NCBI RefSeq assembly: GCF_003113895.1
Contig: NZ_BDUD01000002.1
Coordinates: forward strand, 1-64,000
DNA: 64,000 nt
Direction of reading: 5' to 3'
DNA from: Nostoc commune NIES-4072
GTDB taxonomy: Bacteria; Cyanobacteriota; Cyanobacteriia; Cyanobacteriales; Nostocaceae
Of the stretch, positions 55,981-64,000 are shown piece after piece (position 1 is the first letter of the stretch; the number at the start of each line of letters is the position of its first letter). Position numbers and translations under genes: made by a program. The notes beneath the pieces are model-generated. The model was not told the DNA's origin, ran no database searches, and was given only the letters and a program-made list of their open reading frames with translations.

Positions 55981-56511
55981 ATGTCGAGAATTAAACGTTG
56001 GATAAATATGCATAAGAAAGAATTCAATGCAGATGGAACTTTAAAAGATGAAGTAAGACAACAAAAGTTATCTAATGGCGCACATCCAGGAGCAATTGAT
56101 AGTTATGCTCGTAGAGTAAAAGAAGAGTATGACGAGTGGAAGCACCTGGATGAGACTGATCCAGAACCGTGGCCAATCTACACAGCCTACGATTTCTTCA
56201 CTGAACAAGAAAAAAAGGAGTTTAACCCAGATGGTTCTCTCAGACCTGAATATGTAGAATATGCTCAGAAAATTGGCATCAGTGAAAGTGCCCTCGAACA
56301 GCTTGAGTGGCGCAAGAAAATGGAGGTTGATAATTACAATAAAGTGTCTGCCTCACACGTAGAACAAGGCATCAACTTTGGTGCATGGTTAATGAGAGGA
56401 AGGATTGAAGATAGCAGAACATACGTCCAACGTCGTCAGCAGATGGAGCAAGACCTGCGTAACTTTGAGGATGTTGACAGTTTGCCTTTCGATAAGGACA
56501 CCTCCTATTAA
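55981..56511 (+). CDS. Hypothetical protein with internal repeat
   Basis: 176 aa, highly charged and helical. The unit KEFNxDGxLxxE occurs twice (near residues 13 and 79). Divergent from the giant gene with a 47-base gap, so they may share a regulatory region. Family unknown. Confidence 0.55.
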   Translation: MSRIKRWINMHKKEFNADGTLKDEVRQQKLSNGAHPGAIDSYARRVKEEYDEWKHLDETDPEPWPIYTAYDFFTEQEKKEFNPDGSLRPEYVEYAQKIGISESALEQLEWRKKMEVDNYNKVSASHVEQGINFGAWLMRGRIEDSRTYVQRRQQMEQDLRNFEDVDSLPFDKDTSY

Positions 56512-56939
56512 AGTAGGTGAGGTTAGGCTGTAAAGAAAGTTTTTATCCATCAAATACAGTGATTTTATCTGAATATGTGAAAAAAGCGATACCTACGGCG
56601 GTTACGCATCGTTAAGTAAAGCAGCGATCGCAGTTTCATAAATTGTGATCGCCTGTTGATAAGTTTCTAACGTCTTTTGCTCCTGCATAAAACTAATCCG
56701 CTACTGGATATTAAGGTTTACTTGTCACATAGCTCTTTGATAAAAGCATCAATCGCTTTCGCTGCTGAGGACTATCTAGACTTTCTGGAATGCAACTCAG
56801 AGCAATACAAAACATACTTGAAAACCTGACTAAAAATACAGCTCTCCAATGGCTTCAAAAGCTTGTAGGGAATGACTTATACCTGACTAAAAAATTGCTT
56901 AGAGGAGAATTAACAGTATTTTCTCCTCTAATAAATTAA
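56512..56939. other. Intergenic region with minor ORFs
   Basis: Holds a 28-codon minus-strand ORF (56602-56688, MQEQKTLETYQQAITIYETA ...) and a plus-strand frame remnant near 56730-56830 (AAEDYLDFLECNSEQYKTYL). Both may be gene scraps. Nothing else was seen. Confidence 0.35.
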
Positions 56940-57458
56940 TTATCTGCGCCGTTTAGGTTTACTCTTATTGCGCTCATACTCAGCAATAATATCCTTGGTC
57001 TGTTGTGGAAGAATGACACTTTTATTGTTAAATCGCATTTGATATACCAGATAACAGGGACTTTTGGGATCAGGACAGGAAAGATTTGTTGGCAGATTAA
57101 TGATTGTTACTCCTGCAAAAGTCGCAGAAGCTAACATGGCAGAGCCAAAAAAGAAAATACCAGAGCGGCCAGAACCGACCCAACCACCGAGCCAAAAAAC
57201 AAGTCCTTTGAACTGTTCAAAGCGGTTTTGACGAAGTTTTTGACGTTCTAGTTGTGCTTCGTTCCAAGCTTGCAGTTTTTCCAGCTTGTGGGCAGCTAAT
57301 TTATTGGCTTTAGCATCGGAGGCTTTTTCGACTTGAATATCAATAGTGCGTTCTTTGGCTGCAATTTCTTGTTTTAATCGGTATTCATTCCATTCTTGGA
57401 TACGTTGGGCGACAGCATCGGCATTGGCGAAGAAGGCAATGAGGGTGTCGTCTCCCAA
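56940..57458 (-). CDS. Membrane-anchored coiled-coil protein, possibly the -1 frame extension of the upstream gene
   Basis: 172 aa from ATG 57458, but the frame is open and protein-like upstream to the A7 run at 57489 (ATEGTVIWNELGDDTL). Residues 10-70 are a charged coiled coil; a hydrophobic segment near residues 97-120 is probably a membrane helix. The basic tail is NKSKPKRRR. It may be made as a fusion with the product of 57374-58234 through frameshifting, or the two may be one gene broken by a homopolymer indel. Confidence 0.55.
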   Translation of the reverse strand: MGDDTLIAFFANADAVAQRIQEWNEYRLKQEIAAKERTIDIQVEKASDAKANKLAAHKLEKLQAWNEAQLERQKLRQNRFEQFKGLVFWLGGWVGSGRSGIFFFGSAMLASATFAGVTIINLPTNLSCPDPKSPCYLVYQMRFNNKSVILPQQTKDIIAEYERNKSKPKRRR

Positions 57459-58234
57459 TTCATTCCAGATAACTGTGCCCTCTGTTGCTTTTTTTGGGCA
57501 ATTCGAGCCATGATTCTTTCTTCTAATTGAGCGAAGAGGTTATTTTCAGAATCGCTCTGTTGTAATTTCAATGCGACATTTTTCAGGTAAAGTGATTGAA
57601 CTAACTCTGGGGCTTCTTCAGCCTGAGCAGCAGTAATTTTATCAATCAAGCTAGATAAATCTTCTCTTGCCGCTACAGCTTTTTCACTAACATTCTCAAT
57701 GACTGCATCTAATTTTAATTGTTGAGAATTTTCGCTTTTACTTAGAGTTGTTAAGCTGGCTGCAACTTCTTCAAAGGATTTGTTTTGCTCTTTTATTGAT
57801 TTGTAGGTTTCAAGAAAGCGTTCGCACTCATCTGGGCTATACTCATCTTGCTCAGATAGTCCGCAGACTTGGAGAATTAATAAAGCCTGAGAAAGTGCGA
57901 TTTTATAGCCTCTTTCACGAGCAATAACTAGTAATTCAGTGATATCTAATGGTGATTGGGCTTTTTTTCCTTGTTTTTTCCCTCCATTCTTCGTTGACGA
58001 CGAGGAATTGCCCTGAGTTTCTGACAGTGCATTGTCAACAACTGGAGATAATAGAGCCATTACTTCCTCATCATTTCTACCCTGCTCAATTAAGGTGCGA
58101 CATTCACGAAACCTGTCTGCATCATTCTCGGTATATAACTCTTTTTCAGGTATCCCACTCAAGCGTAAAGTTCGGCTAATTTCGGATGGTGAGAGGTTGT
58201 TGAAAAGTTCTTGTGGTTGATACATAATTATCAA
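57374..58234 (-). CDS. Hypothetical helical protein of the partition operon
   Basis: 286 aa. Helical repeats: SGIPEKELYTENDADRFREC and VCGLSEQDEYSPDECERF share a pattern, so two related modules are joined by a Ser/Lys-rich linker. After residue 247 (AQKK) the zero frame gives an out-of-place tail (SLPSSPMPMLSPNVSKNG), while the -1 frame is protein-like. Fits a middle gene of a ParM-type operon. Function unknown. Confidence 0.55.
   Translation of the reverse strand: MIIMYQPQELFNNLSPSEISRTLRLSGIPEKELYTENDADRFRECRTLIEQGRNDEEVMALLSPVVDNALSETQGNSSSSTKNGGKKQGKKAQSPLDITELLVIARERGYKIALSQALLILQVCGLSEQDEYSPDECERFLETYKSIKEQNKSFEEVAASLTTLSKSENSQQLKLDAVIENVSEKAVAAREDLSSLIDKITAAQAEEAPELVQSLYLKNVALKLQQSDSENNLFAQLEERIMARIAQKKQQRAQLSGMNWETTPSLPSSPMPMLSPNVSKNGMNTD
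57488..57494 (-). promoter_or_regulatory. Candidate -1 frameshift (slippery) site A AAA AAG
   Basis: On the minus strand the codons are CAA AAA AAG, so the heptamer is in the phase used at E. coli dnaX. A GAGGG and a CCCTC about 40 bases apart downstream could form a stimulatory stem. The A7 run could also allow polymerase slippage. Confidence 0.4.
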
Positions 58235-58237
58235 TTT

Positions 58238-58681
58238 CTATTTAGATAAAGTTGAAAAAGGATTTAACCAGTCAACTTTTAACTGTCTTTGTTCTGTTGG
58301 GGGAATATTGGACGGTTCTGTTGGGGAAATCTTAGATGGTTCTGTTGGGGGAATATTGGATGGAAGGGAAAGTGATGAAAGTGAATTTCTGTCTACTGCA
58401 ATCATCGTGGCTGCCTGAGACGGGATTTCTCCCAGCAGTCCCATCAGATATGAAGAGTGAAGTTGAAGGCGGTAAAGACAAGCACGAATGTGTGGTTCTA
58501 AATCTACGGGTTGCTCTTGGGCTTGATAGGCTAAAGGAAGCCAATAGCTGCTAATAGCAATTATCACCATATCTTTCGCAGGATAAAGAGTATTTCTGGA
58601 GTTTAAATACTTAAACAGCATTGCTTCGGAGCTATCAGTCTTAACTCTACTTCGTAAGCGAAACTCAACATCTGAAAACAT
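58238..58681 (-). CDS. Hypothetical protein with TEPSxIxP tandem repeat
   Basis: 147 aa. The N-terminal 95 residues look like a compact helical domain (LRSRVKTDSSEAMLFKYLN). The C-terminal part has three 8-residue repeats (PSNIPPTE, PSKISPTE, PSNIPPTE). It follows the ParM-like fragment and may be the ParR-like adaptor. Confidence 0.55.
   Translation of the reverse strand: MFSDVEFRLRSRVKTDSSEAMLFKYLNSRNTLYPAKDMVIIAISSYWLPLAYQAQEQPVDLEPHIRACLYRLQLHSSYLMGLLGEIPSQAATMIAVDRNSLSSLSLPSNIPPTEPSKISPTEPSNIPPTEQRQLKVDWLNPFSTLSK
58291..58362. repeat. 24-bp tandem repeat, three copies
   Basis: Units start GTTCTGTTGGGG and encode the eight-residue repeat of the overlying gene. The second copy differs at a few bases. 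Confidence 0.85.
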
Positions 58682-58711
58682 TGCTAATATTCCTTTAAAA
58701 CGAGCAAATTA

Positions 58712-59194
58712 CTAGGACGCACGATGGTTTGAAATAGCTGATGTAGCGTTTTGATAACGGAATAATCCGTATACATCCGTGAAACGTAAGCACAACGCAT
58801 CTTTTTTAATCGGCAGGTTAAAAGCCAAGCGCACATCCTCTTCTAATTCTGCCGCCCATGAAATCTCGGTATAAGTAAATAAGTTTTTCAACTCAGCAAC
58901 TAAATATTCCGATGTTCCCCCACCAATAATTACTTGCTGAATATCAACAGGAATATTCATACTCAGCCAAATAGATACTTTATTCCAGTATTCTTTCCGA
59001 GACAACTCCGCTACTTCAACAATTTGTGCTACTTCCTCAGCTTTAAACTCAGCATTCTTACTCCGAGCCAAGGTGTTAAAGTATCTCGGTTTTAACGCTG
59101 AACCTGATAGATGAACAGCCTTTAACAAATCATGTAAGTTCTGTCCCGATGTTCGGCTTTTGATTCTCTCCAGCATCCAGGCTAAACCCAAACC
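58712..59194 (-). pseudogene. ParM-like actin ATPase, C-terminal fragment
   Basis: The frame opens at the MITE (GLGLAWMLERIKSRTSGQN) and runs to a stop at 58712. VDIQQVIIGGGTSEYLVAEL is the adenosine-binding motif of plasmid actins. The first half is lost. On the other side of the MITE is the N-terminal part of a replication gene, so the two were fused by deletion. Confidence 0.7.
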
Positions 59195-59343
59195 GGGAGC
59201 AACGCGAAAAAGTGAGATCGGGGTTTAGTTCTCAATTACACCCCTATATTCTCAACAAAATCTGGTTTTTTAGTTGCGATCGCATCCTGAAACAAGCTAT
59301 ATACGTCCCAGATTTTAGCACCTCACAAAATCGCGTTGCTCCC
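59195..59343 (+). mobile_element. 149-bp MITE, copy 11 (no target duplication, chimeric junction)
   Basis: Flanks ACCCAAACC and TCCATGTGT differ and belong to two different genes. Confidence 0.95.
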
Positions 59344-61046
59344 TCCATGTGTGCATCAGCGATGACGACCAGTGGCGCGTTGTATACTATATATTCCAGG
59401 ACTTCAAGTATTGCTGCACGGTGCTGTTTGCAAGTATTACTGTGTAGTAGGTGGGTGAGGTATTGGCAGGCTTCATCTATAAATATGCAGCCGTAGGTGA
59501 GAGACTGAGTATTCAGCTTATGCAAGCTGTCGATAGTAATACTAAGGGCTTGAGCCTGGGCTAAACCTGTGTAACCCAAGTCGGAATACATCGCCGTCTG
59601 CAAGCGTTCGGCAAGATTTTTCAACAAGTTAACCCGATGCCCATTGTTAAGGAACCGCGCGTTGGGGTTTTGGTCACGCCACCAGCGCATAAGTTCAGTT
59701 TTACCAGTGCCCATATCACTCCACAGTACAACCAGTCCAATTTCTGGAAAACGGAAAGACTTTTTGGGATTTTGGGTACTGGGTTTGTGGTCAGGGCAGT
59801 CAGAAATTATTAACTCTTGTTTTCCTTCTCCCTCCCCACAGCTTGTAGAGCTAACACTTGGGGTAAACAATTGCTCTTTTTCGATATCATAAAGAGTTGG
59901 GACAGATGAACATTTTTCCTCCAGATCCGGAATGCAGAGTGCTTGGCTCAGATATTTAATATTGACTGTGACATCGGGTTTATACCTACTCAAACCCCAT
60001 TTTTTAGCCCGATACGAGCGCTGGTAATCGGCAAGTGATTTGGCATCATCAATAATTGCAGTTAGTAGGGTATTGGCATCTTCACCCCTGGCTACCACGA
60101 AATCATCTACACCTTTTTCTGGTCCCGGCAACAGTGCAACTTCACATTCACAACCAGCAGCTAAGATTGCTTTTGCAGTGCGAACAGTGGCTTGAAACAC
60201 TGACCAACGGGTGTTGGCTTTGGTTTCGTAGTCGAATAGTATAATGAACTTGCGTCCCGCCTGAGCCATCGGTACTAAGTCAGGATGCAACCGTTCATCA
60301 AAATCTTGTTTGCCCACGCGCCCGTTCCAAATTCCCGGCAGTGCGATCGCTACAAACCCCAGACTCAGCAAGCAAGCAGCTTTTTTTTCGCCTTCGCATA
60401 AGATAATTGGAATCTCTGGATGCTGCTTCACCCACTCCCAAAATATTAGTGGATTGAGTTTATCCAGTAAGCGCAGCGCCAAAACTGAATGATAGCGCTT
60501 AATTAAATAACGTTTTGCAACTTTGTCCCAAATACAGTTGCGAATATCGAAGTAGGTAACGCGGTTTGCTGTCTTAGGTGGCGACTCGTACTTAACTGGT
60601 TTACCTTTTTCCCAATCAATCCGAGGGAAATTGGGCTTAATCCGCCCCCACTCCATTGGTTGCCAATTGTTGAAGGGGTCAAGAGATTGAATCCATGTTC
60701 CCCCCAGTAATAGATGCTGATATTGCCTTATGTATGCATCCGTGACTCGACCTGCATTTCTGCGAGGAATTTTATTAGAGATGAACAGGTAGTCGTAGAT
60801 TGTTTCTCCTTCTATGTGGAAGAAACTGCTCTCAATCAGTGCTGGATGAATAGCACTACCAGCTAGCAACTCATGGTACTCGGCAGGCGTGAGATTGTTT
60901 GGGTATTCAATTGGGTGTTCGCTCTGCTCAACTGATACCTTGCAATCTGGTTTAGGCTCGAATCGCTCTTTGTTGCCACTCTTAATTGCATTTTTATTTG
61001 TATTCACATTTTTTCCTAAAATTTTCCATGACAATTTTGGCGACAT
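59344..61046 (-). pseudogene. CyRepA1/DUF3854-type replication protein, N-terminal part (second copy)
   Basis: About 567 codons. Related to 38736-41948: YDYLFISNKIPRRNAGRV, LLGGTWIQSLDPFNNWQPME, TOPRIM-like ILCEGEKKAACLL and ILFDYETK, Walker A WSDMGTGKTEL and the IFIDEACQYL box. It ends at ADAHME at the MITE, losing the helicase C-terminal lobe present in the other copy. Likely an inactivated second replicon. Confidence 0.8.
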
Positions 61047-61064
61047 TGCACCTATGCCGCATTC

Positions 61065-61205
61065 ATCAGTGAACAGTTATCAGTTATCAGTCATCAGTCA
61101 TGCTGTACTCCGGGAGCAGAACCCGTAAAGTTGTCCTTACAGCAAATCAAAGAAGGAAAAATGAATGACGATTAGCTTAAGTGTTAACTGTTAACTGTTC
61201 ACTGT
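61065..61205. repeat. STRR arrays (CAGTTATCAGT / GTTAACTGTTCACTG)
   Basis: GTGAACAGTTATCAGTTATC at 61071 and GTGTTAACTGTTAACTGTTC at 61180 are near-inverted arrays. The second supplies the last codons (EQLTVNT) of the adjacent minus-strand gene. Confidence 0.7.
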
Positions 61206-62385
61206 CTTTTCGAGCTTGTGTGATTAAATCAGTCTCCTGGGTGGTAAGTTCAGCCCAGTAGTCAGGTTTTATCACCTCGTATTTTTCAGCCACAGCCCAA
61301 AAGTCAAGCCATGTAAACTCAATACGTGCAAGTACTTGCCTAATTTCCTTAACCGCCTGGGGTAATAGTTGTAATTGCTCCGTCCTTGTTGCGATGGCAG
61401 AGAGTGTGGGACTAGTACCCAAAATTATGGCCGCCGCCTCAAGAGCTTGGGTATTGTTCATGGCAATGCTTAGGTTTTTCAATGCCATACCCATGAGGCG
61501 CAGACATTCAGTCGCATTTTCTTTGGGTGGCTCTGCTGCCAGAGTTCTCAAATCAATTGTCTTCTCCAGTGCTTGCTGAACCTTCTTGTTTAATGCTTTA
61601 GCCCCTTGTTTAGTATAGGTATTCCCCCAATCTTGTAATTGATGCGGCTCAAAGGCGTTTTCCAAATCCCGAATGCGCTCTTTTAGCTGCTGGTTCTCAG
61701 TTTCCAACTGCCGTAGCGATTCCATCTCGTCTAAGCGCTGCTGCAACTGGATATTTTCCTCCTTCTGTTGCCTGTACAGGTTTTGCAAGGATTGGATTTG
61801 CTCACTTACTTGGGCTTCGGCTCTAGCCTTAACCTCTGCTTGTAGTCCAATCCTCAATTCCTGCTCCAGGCACTCTAGCTCAAGCTTATGTTGCTCTTTG
61901 AGTGCAGCGATCGCTTCGGTGTATTCTTTCGGATAAGTCCGGTCTGGTGACACAATTGCGGCATCCAAATCAGCATTGTTTACCAGCAGCCTTTCACTAT
62001 CAGAGAAGGTGACAATCTGCTGCGAATTATTCGGTGCGTCTGCCTCAATTACTCCTTCTTCGCCATAGCGCGGATGCAATTGTGATGAAACAGTGACAGA
62101 ATTACACAATTGCGTTTGACTTTCTTCGCTTTTTGTGGTTTTTCCAGTTGTTTGTGCGACAAGTTGTACTGCTTGAGCGAAATCTGCGGCAGTGGGGAAG
62201 GGTTTTTCTTTGGCTGCGATCGCTACGACTTCCTGTAACTTATCGGGAGTTTTGACCAGTCGGAGTAGGAAACGAGTCTGAGAAGGTTTGGTAATATGCG
62301 CCCTCAGTTCAATAGGTAGAGTATCAACTACTTTTTTGGCAGAAAGCAAATCTCTGACCCGGCGATATCCACCATGTTTGGTCAA
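61177..62385 (-). CDS. Coiled-coil plasmid protein upstream of the replication gene
   Basis: 402 aa from a TTG; the frame continues to 62454 with natural-looking sequence (YYKDAGHKSFEDYCENE) but no ATG, so the true start is lost or non-canonical. N-terminal HGGYRRVRDLLSAKKVVDTL and LVKTPDKLQEVVAIAAKEK look like a DNA-binding/ParB-tail-like region. A coiled coil spans roughly residues 165-255. Probably the first gene of the replication/partition operon. Function unknown. Confidence 0.6.
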   Translation of the reverse strand: MTKHGGYRRVRDLLSAKKVVDTLPIELRAHITKPSQTRFLLRLVKTPDKLQEVVAIAAKEKPFPTAADFAQAVQLVAQTTGKTTKSEESQTQLCNSVTVSSQLHPRYGEEGVIEADAPNNSQQIVTFSDSERLLVNNADLDAAIVSPDRTYPKEYTEAIAALKEQHKLELECLEQELRIGLQAEVKARAEAQVSEQIQSLQNLYRQQKEENIQLQQRLDEMESLRQLETENQQLKERIRDLENAFEPHQLQDWGNTYTKQGAKALNKKVQQALEKTIDLRTLAAEPPKENATECLRLMGMALKNLSIAMNNTQALEAAAIILGTSPTLSAIATRTEQLQLLPQAVKEIRQVLARIEFTWLDFWAVAEKYEVIKPDYWAELTTQETDLITQARKDSEQLTVNT

Positions 62386-62454
62386 CTCGTTTTCGCAATA
62401 GTCTTCAAAGCTCTTGTGTCCAGCGTCTTTGTAATAACAGTTGTTCTGTGAGAT

Positions 62455-62845
62455 TTTTACTTTTCACTTTTAAGTTCTCCACACTTGTGATGTTTGTGCC
62501 AAGCCTCCTATCCGGGGAAGGGTTTTAACTTAAGTAAACCTGCGCCAGATGTTACAATTAGACCTGATGATCGGTTTTGTCCGTAAGTCTAGCTACCTAT
62601 GGAAGGTAGTTGCTGGTACGGGATTGGTCAATTTCAGCTTTAAAATAGCTAACCTATAACCGTGACAATGTATTCACAGGTGTCTATTGCTATTTAAGCC
62701 ATGTAACATTTTAAATCTTATAACTTGAAGGGCAGATTGTAATCCCTACTCTAAGTTAATAATTGTAAAGGGAATAGGGGTTGACAAGATTGGTCATAAG
62801 TAAGATCAAATACAGTATTGTTTGTAGTGGTATTACGGCTCAAGC
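62455..62845. other. Divergent intergenic region
   Basis: Between the coiled-coil gene and the STAND gene. Contains a small hairpin CTACCTATGGAAGGTAG near 62598 and AT-rich promoter-like DNA. No gene seen. Confidence 0.4.
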
Positions 62846-64000
62846 ATGAACTCAAGTCAAAATTTAGACATAAGAACAGTAATTGACATACTAGAAGCTC
62901 AAGTTCTTAGTTATACTGGAAAACGTTTGACTAAAGCTGAAAGGATTGTAATTGAAGGGTCTTGGCATGGTAAAGACTATAAGGAAATAGCAAGTGATTC
63001 TGGATACAGTGGGTATTATTTGCAGCAGGAAGTTGGACCACAGTTATGGACAACACTTTCAAAGGTAATCGGTAATGGGGTGCAGGTAAAAAAAATAACT
63101 TTAAAAAATATTTTGCTTAAAGTAGCAAAAGAGTATTGTATAAAGCTGGAAGCATCTAGGCTGGACGATGATTGTCTAGTGGGCAAGACAAGAATATATG
63201 GAGATCTGCCCAAAGCAGCGTTTTTTTATGGTAGAAAAAAAGAAATTATTGATTTGAAAAAGCAAATTAATTTTTCTAAAAAATCTTGCATAGCCATAAC
63301 TGGAATAGGAGGAATAGGTAAAAGTCTATTGGTAGCGAAAGTAATCGAAGAAATACTTTTAGATAAATCAGATGCATATGAATACATAGTTTGGAATACA
63401 GTTACTCGTTATTTCTCCATTGATGAAATAGTCACTGAATTAATTAGTATTTTTGACTTAGAAGCAGAGGAAGAAACTCTGTTAGAAAAAATTTCTTTGC
63501 TATCAAAACATTTTCATCTGCATCGCTGTTTACTAGTATTAGATGGGTTTGAAAAAGTGGCACAAGTAGAGAGTTTTAAAAAAAGATTAGAATATGAAGA
63601 CTTTTTTGTTGGAATTACAAAAGGTCGTCATAAAAGCTGCATATTAGTAACGAGTCAAGTGCCTTTAAAGGACATTGCTTACGTAACTCAAAGTTTGCCT
63701 ATTGAATCTTTACGCTTGGAAGGCTTAGACTCAAATGCTGCAATGCAAATGCTACGTGATAAAGGATTATTTGGGGACGGATGTATACAATTAATTGAAA
63801 ATTATCGCGGAAATCCATCAGAGTTAGATACAGTTGCTGAACGAATTAACCGCATTTTTGGAGGGAATGTTCAAAAATTCTTTGATTATGAAACAACGGT
63901 AATTGGCCCTAGACTTAAAGTAATGCTTAATATGCAATTTGGGCGAGCTGGCTTTTTAAGTGATCTCCAAAAAAAAATCATGATTTTTTTAGCAGAAGAG
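62846..64000 (+). CDS. STAND (NB-ARC-like) NTPase with N-terminal HTH, runs off the window
   Basis: 385 codons open to the window edge. Residues 20-85 are the vWA-MoxR/NB-ARC HTH (RLTKAERIVIEGSWHGKDYK, YLQQEVGPQLW), like 33508-33924. The NB-ARC core follows: P-loop ITGIGGIGKSLL with K159, Walker B CLLVLDGFE with D233, sensor LVTSQVPL and a GxP-like RGNPSEL. The C-terminal sensor (WD40 or TPR repeats in relatives) lies outside. STAND proteins are switch ATPases used in signalling and phage defence (Avs type). Confidence 0.85.
   Translation, partial: MNSSQNLDIRTVIDILEAQVLSYTGKRLTKAERIVIEGSWHGKDYKEIASDSGYSGYYLQQEVGPQLWTTLSKVIGNGVQVKKITLKNILLKVAKEYCIKLEASRLDDDCLVGKTRIYGDLPKAAFFYGRKKEIIDLKKQINFSKKSCIAITGIGGIGKSLLVAKVIEEILLDKSDAYEYIVWNTVTRYFSIDEIVTELISIFDLEAEEETLLEKISLLSKHFHLHRCLLVLDGFEKVAQVESFKKRLEYEDFFVGITKGRHKSCILVTSQVPLKDIAYVTQSLPIESLRLEGLDSNAAMQMLRDKGLFGDGCIQLIENYRGNPSELDTVAERINRIFGGNVQKFFDYETTVIGPRLKVMLNMQFGRAGFLSDLQKKIMIFLAEE

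Overview
This window looks like part of a large plasmid, or a plasmid-derived region, from a filamentous cyanobacterium of the Nostoc/Anabaena type. The evidence is the many HIP1 octamers (GCGATCGC), several kinds of short tandemly repeated repeats (STRR), two DUF3854/CyRepA1-type plasmid replication proteins, a parAB locus, pieces of two actin-type (ParM-like) partition loci, a STAND NTPase with the cyanobacterial N-terminal HTH, and many small toxin-antitoxin genes. No rRNA, tRNA, CRISPR array or housekeeping gene was seen. The density of broken genes recalls the eroding genome of a symbiont such as the Azolla cyanobiont, but that is only a hypothesis.

Layout. 0-2 kb: remnant of a strawberry-notch/DarB-like helicase. 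2-7.6 kb: a minus-strand pair, a GHKL/HNH-like protein and a SNF2 helicase, which looks like a decayed defence module. 7.6-9.9 kb: small plasmid hypotheticals. 9.9-17 kb: broken type I restriction genes (hsdS, hsdR), HigB/HigA-ImmA, a frameshifted macro-domain gene, an HNH protein and a broken IS4-like transposase. 17-25.3 kb: small genes, a second strawberry-notch gene in pieces with IS630 inside its N-terminal part, a truncated sigma factor and a Uma2 gene. 25.3-32 kb: IS remnants, an array of TGTCAC repeats, and small hypotheticals, some paralogous to those at 9 kb. 32-37 kb: a VapC-like toxin pair, truncated integrase and HTH genes, a chimeric ligase/CHASE2 junction, and an ISAs1-like element. 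37-44.6 kb: antirepressor-like protein, AlkB-like dioxygenase, CyRepA1 replication protein and a J-domain protein. 44.8-46.8 kb: parAB. 47-50.2 kb: an internally deleted ParM, its small partner, and a Panacea/PemK toxin-antitoxin pair. 51-56 kb: a giant gene (1,592 codons plus stop interval restored; about 1,592 aa) with an RxP...DYDGD signature like that of two-barrel RNA polymerases, cut by an insertion. 57-62.4 kb: a second replication/partition cluster, including a possible -1 frameshift site. 62.8 kb to the end: a STAND NTPase that runs off the window.

The unifying feature is a 149-bp non-coding inverted-repeat element (MITE) present in 11 apparently identical copies. Four copies have clean 9-bp target duplications and simply interrupt a gene. 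Seven lack duplications, and at least four of these lie at deletions or at junctions of unrelated genes. This suggests a recent transposition burst followed by recombination between copies that deleted intervening DNA. The best candidates for undescribed biology are the polymerase-like giant gene and the MITE-driven remodelling of the plasmid.
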